Part shown: positions 1 to 6,454 of the stretch, one piece after another | Numbering within the stretch: position 1 is the first letter of the stretch | How the letters are laid out: each line of letters starts with the position of its first letter | NCBI GenBank assembly: GCA_030613745.1 | Contig: JAUWLK010000032.1 | Location: forward strand, 1 to 16,086 | Length of the DNA stretch: 16,086 nucleotides | Direction: 5' to 3' | Source of the DNA: Flavobacteriaceae bacterium | GTDB taxonomy: Bacteria > Bacteroidota > Bacteroidia > Flavobacteriales > Flavobacteriaceae | Notes under the pieces: model-generated | Seen by the model: only the letters and a program-made list of their open reading frames with translations | Told to the model about the DNA's origin: nothing | The model's database searches: none | Program-made: the position numbers and the translations under genes

Positions 1-90
1 TTTGAACCACTAGTGAAAAGAATGAAAGAGTTAGGTTTTATGGGAGAGTATTTAAACGAAAATCCGCAACTTTTTCAATTTTTGATATAA
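1..90 (+). CDS. C-terminal end of an unidentified protein (partial)
   Basis: An open frame enters from the left edge and stops with TAA at 88-90, giving 29 residues that begin FEPLVKRMKELGF and end in LFQFLI. The composition (charged helix followed by a hydrophobic end) looks like a real protein terminus, and the gene ends 22 bp before the convergent stop codon of the pseudouridine synthase, which is typical gene packing. I do not recognise the family from so short a piece and assign no function. Confidence 0.6.
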   Translation, partial: FEPLVKRMKELGFMGEYLNENPQLFQFLI

Positions 91-112
91 TTTAGTTGAG
101 TAGTTAATCTAA

Positions 113-808
113 TTAAAAATCTTTATCAATTGCATCCCAAATAACATCTTTAGGTAAAGTAGAGCTTATTGAAATTAATTCTTTACTAACAGGGTGAGTG
201 AATTCAATTTTTCGAGCATGTAAATGAATACCACCATCTTTATTACTACGATTAAAACCATATTTTAAATCACCTTTTATAGGACAACCAATACTAGCTA
301 ATTGACATCTTATTTGATGATGACGGCCTGTTTCAAGACTAATTTCCAATAAAGAATAGTTGTCCAATTTTTGAATTAATTGATAATGTAAAATAGCTTT
401 TTTACTTCCTTCAGTTTCTTTTTTGTAAGCAGTTGATTTGTTGTTTTTGGGATTTTTTTTTAGGAAATGAATTAATGTGTCATTCTTTTTTTGTGGCTGA
501 TTTTTTACAATTGCCCAATAAGTTTTTTTAATATTTTTATCACGTAGCATCTTATTCAAACGTTCTAAAGCTTTTGAGGTTCGAGCAAATATTACTATTC
601 CGCTTGTAGGTCTGTCTAATCGATGTACAACTCCTAAAAATACTTTACCAGGCTTTTTATATTTTTCGGCAATATATTCTTTTACAATTTCACTTAAAGG
701 TTTATCCCCGGTTTTGTCACCTTGAACAATATCACCAACTCTTTTATTTATGATAATAAGGTGATTATCTTCAAATAAAACTTGTAAATTTTCTTTGTTG
801 CTATGCAT
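113..808 (-). CDS. RluA-family pseudouridine synthase
   Basis: This 231-residue protein should isomerise uridine to pseudouridine in rRNA or tRNA. The diagnostic motif HRLDRPTSG lies at residues 62-70, with the catalytic aspartate at about D65, and the family's later motif RHHQIRCQLA follows at about 163-172, then GDLKYG. There is no N-terminal S4 RNA-binding domain: the catalytic domain starts almost at once (LFEDNHLIIINKR), as in the short RluA/RluC-like forms. The RNA target cannot be predicted from the sequence. It is transcribed leftward, convergent with the partial gene at the window edge and divergent from the cytochrome-like lipoprotein. The ATG start at 808 gives the usual length for a single-domain family member. 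Confidence 0.93.
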   Translation of the reverse strand: MHSNKENLQVLFEDNHLIIINKRVGDIVQGDKTGDKPLSEIVKEYIAEKYKKPGKVFLGVVHRLDRPTSGIVIFARTSKALERLNKMLRDKNIKKTYWAIVKNQPQKKNDTLIHFLKKNPKNNKSTAYKKETEGSKKAILHYQLIQKLDNYSLLEISLETGRHHQIRCQLASIGCPIKGDLKYGFNRSNKDGGIHLHARKIEFTHPVSKELISISSTLPKDVIWDAIDKDF

Positions 809-1013
809 TTCTCTAAAAAAGAGTAAATATAAAAATACTAAATTAATTAGGCTATTACATTTAAAATTTTGTTAAAAGCACTAACAATTAAAGTAATGAT
901 TAACAATTTTAACTAAATTTATCACCGAAAACAAACAAAATAAAAATCTTCTCATCAAGGAAATAATTTTTACAAACAGCATGAGATCGTTAGAAAACAA
1001 TAAAAATATACAT

Positions 1014-1520
1014 ATGAAAAATATAATAATATATCTGTTTTTTGCAATGCTTTTAGTTGCAGCATGTAAAGAAGAAAAGAAAGAGAGTGCTAGTCTTATT
1101 AAAGAAATAGAAATTGTTGAATCTAAGCAAGATTCTATAGCTTATAATATGTTAAAAACCAAATGTTATATTTGTCATAGTATTACTGCTCCATCTCATG
1201 ATAACATTATAGCACCGCCTTTTGAAGCTGTTAAAAGAAGGTATACCATGCAATTCAAGAGTAAAGAAGATTTTGTAAATGCTGTAACAAAATGGACATT
1301 AAACCCAACAAAAGAAAATGCCTTAATGCGAGGAGCTGTTATGCAGTTTAATGTAATGCCAAAACAAAATTTTAAAGAAGAAGAGATAAGAAAAATTGCT
1401 AGTTACGTATATGATAATAAACTTGAAACACCAGAGTGGTTTGAGGTACATGAAAAGGAAATGCATGATGAAGACGGAAGAGGAAGAGGGAAAGGCAGAG
1501 GCATGGGTAGAAAAGATTAA
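1014..1520 (+). CDS. Lipoprotein with a single c-type heme motif (cytochrome c-like)
   Basis: The 168-residue product starts with a short hydrophobic signal (MKNIIIYLFFAMLLVAAC) and a lipobox ending at Cys18, so it should be a lipid-anchored periplasmic or outer-membrane protein. One heme-attachment motif, CYICH, is at residues 51-55, and Met115 in NVMPKQNF is a plausible sixth iron ligand, which together suggest a monoheme class I-like cytochrome c with an electron-transfer role. The partner is unknown. The C-terminus is an odd hydrophilic tail rich in Gly and Arg (about residues 155-168). An upstream in-frame ATG at 981 would add 11 residues; I prefer 1014 because it places the signal peptide at the N-terminus. 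The stop codon overlaps the convergent engB stop. Confidence 0.82.
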   Translation: MKNIIIYLFFAMLLVAACKEEKKESASLIKEIEIVESKQDSIAYNMLKTKCYICHSITAPSHDNIIAPPFEAVKRRYTMQFKSKEDFVNAVTKWTLNPTKENALMRGAVMQFNVMPKQNFKEEEIRKIASYVYDNKLETPEWFEVHEKEMHDEDGRGRGKGRGMGRKD

Positions 1521-2128
1521 GTTATATTTTCTTGAAAACTATTATTCACATTGTCAATAAAATCTAAAACCTCATCTTTACCTGTATTTTTTGTAGCAGA
1601 GGTTATAAAATAAGTAGGTATTTCTTCCCAGGTTTCAAGTATTATTTTTTTATAATTTGCAATATTTTTTTGTAAAGTATTTTTATTTAATTTATCTGCT
1701 TTAGTGAAAATAATACAAAAAGGAATTTCGTTTTCTCCCAAAAACTCCATAAATTCTAGATCTATTTTTTGAGGTTCAAGTCTGGAATCAATTAAAACAA
1801 AGGAGCAAACCAATTGTTTGCGTTTTAAAAAATAATCTTTGATAAATTTTTGAAATGTTTTGCGTTTACTTTTTGATACTTTTGCATAACCATATCCTGG
1901 CAAGTCAACCAAAAACCAATTTTCATTGATAATAAAATGGTTAATTAATTGTGTTTTACCTGGTTTACCTGAAGTTTTTGCCAATTTTTTACAATTGGTA
2001 AGCATATTTATTAAAGATGACTTTCCAACATTTGACCGACCAATAAAAGCATATTCAGGAAGATCTTCTTTCGGGCATTTATAAATATCAGTATTGCTTA
2101 TTACAAATTCTGCTGATTTTATTCTCAT
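1517..2128 (-). CDS. engB: Ribosome biogenesis GTP-binding protein EngB/YsxC
   Basis: This 203-residue TRAFAC GTPase acts in large ribosomal subunit assembly and is usually essential. All G motifs are visible in order: P-loop GRSNVGKSS at 30-38, the KPGKTQ switch I segment at about 55-60, DLPGYGYA at 75-82, TKAD at 142-145 and the SAT of G5 at 177-179. Length is normal for the family. The gene ends tail-to-tail with the cytochrome-like gene, the two stop codons sharing bases 1518-1519. In flavobacteria engB commonly lies near an alpha/beta hydrolase and the mraZ cluster; here a Kelch gene sits between them. A candidate promoter box lies about 70 bp upstream of the start. Confidence 0.96.
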   Translation of the reverse strand: MRIKSAEFVISNTDIYKCPKEDLPEYAFIGRSNVGKSSLINMLTNCKKLAKTSGKPGKTQLINHFIINENWFLVDLPGYGYAKVSKSKRKTFQKFIKDYFLKRKQLVCSFVLIDSRLEPQKIDLEFMEFLGENEIPFCIIFTKADKLNKNTLQKNIANYKKIILETWEEIPTYFITSATKNTGKDEVLDFIDNVNNSFQENIT

Positions 2129-2197
2129 TTGTTGTTTTTGTGGTTTCGGTTATATTTTTTATTATGCAAACACTTTATAGTGTATTATATTTTTTTT

Positions 2198-2205
2198 CAA
2201 ATTTA
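2198..2205 (-). promoter_or_regulatory. Candidate Bacteroidota -7 promoter box for engB
   Basis: Read on the minus strand the sequence is TAAATTTG, an exact match to the Bacteroidota -7 consensus TAnnTTTG, and it lies about 70 bp upstream of the engB start codon. I see no convincing TTG -33 element at the usual distance, and such a short match is expected by chance fairly often in AT-rich DNA, so this is a tentative call. Confidence 0.35.
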
Positions 2206-2238
2206 AGTAAAAAGACTTTATCTTTTGGGTAGGATTTT

Positions 2239-2262
2239 ACTTTTCAAATTCTTCTGAAAAGT
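2239..2262. repeat. 8-bp inverted repeat just after the Kelch gene
   Basis: ACTTTTCA (2239-2246) and TGAAAAGT (2255-2262) form a perfect 8-bp stem with an 8-nt loop, starting 3 bp beyond the Kelch gene stop codon on the minus strand. It may act as a terminator or 3'-end stabilising hairpin for that transcript, although no strong U-run follows on the minus strand. This is a structural observation with a modest functional inference. Confidence 0.4.
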
Positions 2263-2264
2263 GA

Positions 2265-3623
2265 TTAATTTTTTAAAGTTTTTGATTTATTAATTTTTGT
2301 TATTTTAAATTCATTTAAATCAATGCTGTAAAATCCTCGAGAAACTAACTTAGAATATTCATTTTCTTTATAACCTCCGAGCAAATATAGCATGTTATCA
2401 GCATAAAATAATTCAGATGATTTAAGAAATATATCAATTAAATATTCATTTAACTCTTTTGAAATTATATTATAAGTAAGTAATTTTTCATCTTCAAAAA
2501 TATAAATGATATTATCATTATATGCTAGTGCAGGTCTCTCAATTCCATAGAACAACTGCCCTTCTTTTTTCCATTTACCAGTCTTTAAATCAATAGATTC
2601 TAAATCTTCTAAAGCTTTTTTATTAAATCCACCTATTAAATAGATTTTATCATTAATTATAACTCCTTTAGTTTCTTTATTGGTAGGCATGTTTGTTAAC
2701 TCATACCAATATCCTGATTTTAAATTGTATAAATGAATTTTATTTGAATATTCTTTGATTCCATTTTTTTTTGTTTTAACTGAACCGCCTATTATAATTA
2801 GGCTGTCATTTTTTAAAAAAGAAGCAAAGTTTACAGCCTGATGAGGATTGACATCATCTATCAAAATAGTATCATTCTTTATGTCATAGACTTCAATTTT
2901 ATCATCTAAATATTCAAATTTTTTACTTTTAGATAAATTTATACCTCCAAAAACATATATTTTATTATTAAAAAAATGCATGTTGTTATATGCTCTATTT
3001 CTAAATTTTAAATTAGAGGTTTCCCAAGTGTTTGTTATAATATTATAAATGTATAAATTACTACTAAAATGTTGCCATGAAAAATTATAACGAGCTTTTT
3101 TAACCAAATCTAAAATGGTTAAGTCAGGATTAGGATCAATATGACTTAAAGTTTTTAAAACTTCATCCGTTATATGAGAAGCATCTCCACCTATTACATA
3201 TATTTTATTATCGTTTATTAACGATCCGAATGAATATAATCCTTTTTTTAATGGATTTAATTTATTGAAATGTATTCTGGGTTTTAATTTCTTTTTAGAA
3301 TAAACTAATACTTTTTTAAGATTTTGAACATCAATAGAAAGGTGTATAATATAATTATTTTCTTTTATTTCTGATAATGAAAGTTTTTTAGTAGTATAGC
3401 CTATATGAGAAATAATTAGGGTATCGTTTTTATTTTCTTTTGACTTAATTTTTAGTTTAAATATTCCTTTTTTATTTGTAATATCTCCATTTACTGAATT
3501 TATTAGATAGACATGAACACCAACTAATAAACTATTAGTATTTTTATCTAATACTACTCCTTTAATGTTTTGAGCAAAAGAAAAGAAAGTAGAAAATAGA
3601 AAAATTATAGTTAAGGTCTTCAA
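2265..3623 (-). CDS. Secreted Kelch-repeat protein with N-terminal carboxypeptidase-regulatory-like domain
   Basis: The 452-residue product has a signal peptide (about residues 1-17, cleavage after FSFA) followed by an Ig-like carboxypeptidase-regulatory-type domain (about 19-97, beginning IKGVVLDKNTNSLLVGV), a module common in exported Bacteroidota proteins. Residues from about 130 form a Kelch beta-propeller: GG-centred blades occur at about 145, 226, 279, 331 and 416, with a degenerate blade near 373 (NIIYIFEDEK), suggesting six blades. It has no visible catalytic motif, membrane anchor or type IX sorting domain, so it is probably a periplasmic or surface-associated binding protein with unknown ligand. 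It lies between engB and the hydrolase, which often stand close together in flavobacteria, so it may be a lineage-specific insertion. Its base composition looks even lower in GC than the neighbouring housekeeping genes, judged by eye. Confidence 0.8.
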   Translation of the reverse strand: MKTLTIIFLFSTFFSFAQNIKGVVLDKNTNSLLVGVHVYLINSVNGDITNKKGIFKLKIKSKENKNDTLIISHIGYTTKKLSLSEIKENNYIIHLSIDVQNLKKVLVYSKKKLKPRIHFNKLNPLKKGLYSFGSLINDNKIYVIGGDASHITDEVLKTLSHIDPNPDLTILDLVKKARYNFSWQHFSSNLYIYNIITNTWETSNLKFRNRAYNNMHFFNNKIYVFGGINLSKSKKFEYLDDKIEVYDIKNDTILIDDVNPHQAVNFASFLKNDSLIIIGGSVKTKKNGIKEYSNKIHLYNLKSGYWYELTNMPTNKETKGVIINDKIYLIGGFNKKALEDLESIDLKTGKWKKEGQLFYGIERPALAYNDNIIYIFEDEKLLTYNIISKELNEYLIDIFLKSSELFYADNMLYLLGGYKENEYSKLVSRGFYSIDLNEFKITKINKSKTLKN

Positions 3624-3655
3624 AGCCTTCTTTTTTAATTATTGTTAACCAAGAT

Positions 3656-3687
3656 ATAAAATTATTTTATTTTTTAAATAATTTTAT
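3656..3687. repeat. 12-bp all-A/T inverted repeat between hydrolase and Kelch genes
   Basis: The arms at 3656-3667 and 3676-3687 are perfectly complementary over 12 bp with an 8-nt loop. Every pair is A-T, so the hairpin is weak. It lies just downstream of the minus-strand hydrolase gene and could serve as its terminator, but chance is a serious alternative in such AT-rich DNA. Confidence 0.35.
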
Positions 3688-3708
3688 TTTAGAAGAATAT
3701 TGAGGATT

Positions 3709-4482
3709 TTAATTTTTAGGTTTAAAATTTTTCATCAACCAGTTTTCTAAATGCATATTAAACTTCTTAGGATGTTCCATCATTGGTGCATGTCCACAAT
3801 TATCTATCCAATTTAATTCTGAATTAGGTAAAAGTTTGTGAAATTCTTCAGCAACATCAGGTGGTGTAACAGTATCATTTTTCCCCCAAATCAAACAAGA
3901 TGGTAAAGTCATATTTGGTAAATCTTTACTCATATTATGTCTAATTGCACTTTTGGCAATTGCAAGGGTTCTAATTAATTTATTTCTGTTGTTCAAAGTT
4001 TCAAATACTTCGTCAACAACATTTTTAGTTGCAATTTCCGGATTGTAAAATACATTTTGCGTTTTTTTCTTAATGTATTCATAATCACTGCGTTTTGGAT
4101 AGCTTTCGCCCATAGCACTTTCATATAATCCTGAACTTCCAGTAAGTACTATTCCAATAACATTATTTGGATTTAATTTAGTGTGATATAACGCTATATG
4201 TCCGCCAAGTGAATTACCTAACAATATGTATTTATCAATGCCTTTATGTTTAACAAAATTTTTTAAAAATTTAGATAAATATTTAACATTAGTTTTTAAT
4301 AATGGTAGCGTATAAAGAGGCAGATCAGGCATTATCACCTTGTAACCCAAATTTGAAAAATAATCAAATACACCATCAAAATTACTTAAATTACCCATTA
4401 AGCCGTGTAATATAATTAGGGGTGTTCCTTCACCAGATTCTAAATAGGTGTATTTACCATCTTTTTTGAGGGTGTACTTCAT
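3709..4482 (-). CDS. Alpha/beta-fold hydrolase
   Basis: This 257-residue enzyme has the complete hydrolase layout: oxyanion-hole motif HGLMGN at 26-31, nucleophile elbow GNSLGG with Ser91, acid residue Asp203 in WGKNDTVTPP and catalytic His231 in NCGHAPMMEHP. A cap region occupies about residues 120-185. No signal peptide is visible, so it is likely cytoplasmic. The substrate cannot be inferred; relatives include esterases and C-C bond hydrolases. It is divergent from mraZ across a 232-bp gap, an arrangement I recall as common in flavobacteria. A minus-strand TAAATTTG lies about 27 bp upstream of its start. Confidence 0.92.
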   Translation of the reverse strand: MKYTLKKDGKYTYLESGEGTPLIILHGLMGNLSNFDGVFDYFSNLGYKVIMPDLPLYTLPLLKTNVKYLSKFLKNFVKHKGIDKYILLGNSLGGHIALYHTKLNPNNVIGIVLTGSSGLYESAMGESYPKRSDYEYIKKKTQNVFYNPEIATKNVVDEVFETLNNRNKLIRTLAIAKSAIRHNMSKDLPNMTLPSCLIWGKNDTVTPPDVAEEFHKLLPNSELNWIDNCGHAPMMEHPKKFNMHLENWLMKNFKPKN

Positions 4483-4508
4483 TTATAAGTATTTGTTTTA
4501 AACAATTA

Positions 4509-4516
4509 CAAATTTA
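4509..4516 (-). promoter_or_regulatory. Candidate -7 promoter box for the alpha/beta hydrolase
   Basis: On the minus strand this reads TAAATTTG, matching the Bacteroidota -7 consensus TAnnTTTG, and it is identical to the candidate engB box. It would give a leader of roughly 20 nt before the ATG at 4482. The nearest upstream TTG on that strand (4529-4531) is only 12 bp away, closer than the usual -33 spacing, so the call is tentative. Confidence 0.4.
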
Positions 4517-4640
4517 AATAATTTGGTTCAAAGTACTAATTTTCTATTCATTTACTTCCATAAATTTTAACAAAAAGCAACTATTACATTTAAGTTTCTG
4601 TAAACCAGTACAATATTTAAGAAAAAAGAAAGTTATTAAC

Positions 4641-4670
4641 AAAGTGGTAAAAAATGGGAAAAAGTGGTAA
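4641..4670 (+). promoter_or_regulatory. Triple 10-bp box array, probable MraZ operator
   Basis: Three 10-bp units lie head to tail: AAAGTGGTAA, AAAATGGGAA and AAAGTGGTAA. The first and third are identical, and the TGG cores begin at 4645, 4655 and 4665, exactly one helical turn apart. MraZ proteins bind direct repeats with a TGGG/GTGG core at this spacing just upstream of mraZ, so autoregulation of the dcw cluster is the natural reading. The array ends 7 bp before the candidate -7 box and covers the place where a -33 element would be, so MraZ binding should directly affect polymerase access. Confidence 0.75.
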
Positions 4671-4677
4671 TATTCTT

Positions 4678-4685
4678 TATATTTG
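4678..4685 (+). promoter_or_regulatory. Candidate -7 promoter box for the dcw operon
   Basis: TATATTTG matches the Bacteroidota -7 consensus TAnnTTTG exactly. It sits 30 bp upstream of the mraZ GTG start, predicting a short leader of roughly 20-25 nt. No clear TTG -33 element is present at the normal distance; that stretch is occupied by the MraZ-type boxes. Confidence 0.55.
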
Positions 4686-4714
4686 TCATGATAATTAATC
4701 ATTAATAATTCTAA

Positions 4715-5188
4715 GTGGTAAATTTAATAGGTACATATGAGTGTAAAGCTGATGTGAAAGGCAGGTTAATGTTGCCTTCAACTGTTAAAAAACAGCTATC
4801 TAGTGTTTTGCAAGATGGTTTTGTTTTAAAACGATCGGTGTTTCAGCCTTGTTTAGAACTGTACCCAATGAGTGAATGGAATATTTTGATGGCGAAAGTA
4901 AATAAACTTAACAGGTTTGTAAAGAAGAATAACGATTTTATTAGAAGGTTTACTGCAGGTGTAAAAGTGATAGACCTAGATGTTTCTGGTAGGATGTTGA
5001 TTCCAAAAGATTTGCATTCGTTTGCCGGAATTTCTAAAGATGTTGTGCTATCATCATCAGTGAATATTATTGAGATTTGGGATAAAGATAAATACGAAAA
5101 AGCAATTGATGAAGCTACTGTTGATTTTGCTGAATTAGCCGAAGAGGTTATGGGTAATTTAAATGAAGACGGTGATGACTTATCATAA
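4715..5188 (+). CDS. mraZ: Division/cell-wall cluster transcriptional regulator MraZ
   Basis: The 157-residue protein has two SpoVT/AbrB-like halves, each with the DxxxR signature: DVKGR at 13-17 and DVSGR at 89-93. MraZ forms ring-shaped oligomers that bind direct repeats upstream of its own gene and usually repress the dcw operon. The N-terminus MVNLIGTYECK is typical of Bacteroidota MraZ and fixes the GTG start at 4715; the next in-frame ATG falls inside the first DNA-binding motif. It is the first gene of the cluster, preceded by three matching operator boxes, and its 3' end overlaps rsmH. Confidence 0.96.
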   Translation: MVNLIGTYECKADVKGRLMLPSTVKKQLSSVLQDGFVLKRSVFQPCLELYPMSEWNILMAKVNKLNRFVKKNNDFIRRFTAGVKVIDLDVSGRMLIPKDLHSFAGISKDVVLSSSVNIIEIWDKDKYEKAIDEATVDFAELAEEVMGNLNEDGDDLS

Positions 5189-6071
5189 TCCGGTTTTGCT
5201 CTTTGAAAGTGTTGATGGATTAAATATTGATCCGAACGGAATTTATGTTGATGTAACTTTTGGTGGAGGTGGTCATTCTAAAGAAATTTTAAAACGATTG
5301 GGTGTGAACGGAAAATTGTATGCATTTGATCAAGATCAAGATGCTTTACAGAATGCTATTGATGACGACAGGTTTGTTTTAATAAATGAAAATTTTAGGT
5401 ATATAAAAAGATTTTTACGATTTCATGGTGTAAAAAAAGTGCATGGAATTTTAGCTGATTTAGGTGTTTCATCTCATCAGTTTGATGAAGCTGATAGAGG
5501 ATTTTCTACTCGTTTTGATGCTGATTTAGATATGAGAATGAATAAAGAAGATGAATTATCAGCATATGAAGTGATAAATAAATATGAGGAAGAAGAATTA
5601 AGTTCAGTCTTGTTTCAATATGGCGAATTAAGAAATTCCAGAGCTTTAGCTAGGGAAATAGTAAAAGTAAGATCTGAAAAAGAAATTAAAACCAGTTTTG
5701 AGCTAAAAGAAGTTCTGAAAAAATATTTACCAAAAAGCAAAGAACATAAAATTTTAGCTCAAATTTTTCAAGCAATTCGAATTGAGGTTAATCAAGAAAT
5801 TGAAGTATTGAAAGAGTTTTTAATGCAAACACCTGAATTGTTGATTGAAGGAGGAAGACTAAGTGTAATTTCATATCACTCTCTTGAAGATAGATTGGTG
5901 AAAAGATTTATACAAAATGGATTATTTGAAGGAGAACCTGAAAAAGATTTTTACGGAAATGTAAATGTTCCATTAAAAAAAGCAGGAAAATTAATTGTTC
6001 CATCACTTAAAGAAATTAAAGAAAACAATCGATCAAGAAGCGCAAAATTAAGAGTGGCAATAAAAAACTAA
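5175..6071 (+). CDS. rsmH: 16S rRNA (cytosine(1402)-N(4))-methyltransferase RsmH (MraW)
   Basis: The enzyme transfers a methyl group from S-adenosylmethionine to N4 of C1402 in 16S rRNA. From the chosen start it has 298 residues. Key motifs are YHNPVLLFESVDGL at the N-terminus, the SAM-binding VDVTFGGGGHS at 25-35, LADLGVSSHQFD at 93-104 with DRGFS after it, and SYHSLEDR near residue 230. I chose ATG 5175 because family members start at or just before (M)xYHNPVLL; ATG 5163 in the same frame would add four residues. The start overlaps the end of mraZ by 14 nt, which implies translational coupling. Length and motifs are normal. Confidence 0.96.
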   Translation: MTYHNPVLLFESVDGLNIDPNGIYVDVTFGGGGHSKEILKRLGVNGKLYAFDQDQDALQNAIDDDRFVLINENFRYIKRFLRFHGVKKVHGILADLGVSSHQFDEADRGFSTRFDADLDMRMNKEDELSAYEVINKYEEEELSSVLFQYGELRNSRALAREIVKVRSEKEIKTSFELKEVLKKYLPKSKEHKILAQIFQAIRIEVNQEIEVLKEFLMQTPELLIEGGRLSVISYHSLEDRLVKRFIQNGLFEGEPEKDFYGNVNVPLKKAGKLIVPSLKEIKENNRSRSAKLRVAIKN

Positions 6072-6119
6072 GTAGTCTAAAGTAAAGGGGAATAAAGTAG
6101 TCTAATTAAAAGGGGTATA
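6070..6119 (+). repeat. 25-bp tandem repeat (two copies) between rsmH and ftsL-like gene
   Basis: Copy 1 is 6070-6094 and copy 2 is 6095-6119; 21 of 25 positions agree. Both begin AAGTAGTCTAA and carry AAGGGG near the end. The first copy starts inside the rsmH stop codon, so the array fills almost the whole intergenic gap. The AGGGG of copy 2 (6111-6115) lies 10 nt before the GTG start at 6126 and could act as a ribosome-binding site, which is noteworthy because Bacteroidota seldom depend on such sites. Confidence 0.8.
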
Positions 6120-6125
6120 ATAAAA

Positions 6126-6452
6126 GTGTCAAAAACGAAACAAACATTTTACAACATTTTAAAAGGTAAGTTTCTTGTAGATGAAGATGCTCAAAAAAAT
6201 TGGGGGTTTATAATTTTTTTAACTGCTCTTGCATTATTGATGATTTCAAGCTCACATCAAATAGATAAAAAAGTGCAACAAATAGCTGTACTTAATAAAG
6301 AAAAAAGAGAATTGCGATCACAATTTGTAGCGACAAGATCTGACTTGATGAAGTTAAAAATGGAATCGAGTATTTCAAAAAAATTAGCAGAGAATGGCTT
6401 GTTTATATCTCAAACGCCACCACAAAAAATAAAAGTAAGAATTAAAGAATAA
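6126..6452 (+). CDS. FtsL-like cell division protein
   Basis: This 108-residue protein has the FtsL layout: a short cytoplasmic tail, one membrane segment at about residues 26-43 (WGFIIFLTALALLMI), and a periplasmic helical segment at about 45-82 with coiled-coil character (IAVLNKEKRELRSQ). In the divisome FtsL-type proteins pair with FtsB/DivIC and FtsQ and activate FtsW-FtsI. The position between rsmH and ftsI is the standard ftsL position and supports the call more than sequence identity does. The start must be GTG at 6126, since the next ATG is inside the membrane segment. The stop is 2 bp before ftsI. Confidence 0.85.
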   Translation: MSKTKQTFYNILKGKFLVDEDAQKNWGFIIFLTALALLMISSSHQIDKKVQQIAVLNKEKRELRSQFVATRSDLMKLKMESSISKKLAENGLFISQTPPQKIKVRIKE

Positions 6453-6454
6453 CC

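Noticed and set aside
2170..2183. ACACT-TTAT-AGTGT hairpin followed by a T-rich run, in the engB upstream region
   Set aside because: The stem is only 5 bp and the T-run is in plus orientation, where no transcript is expected; likely chance in AT-rich DNA.
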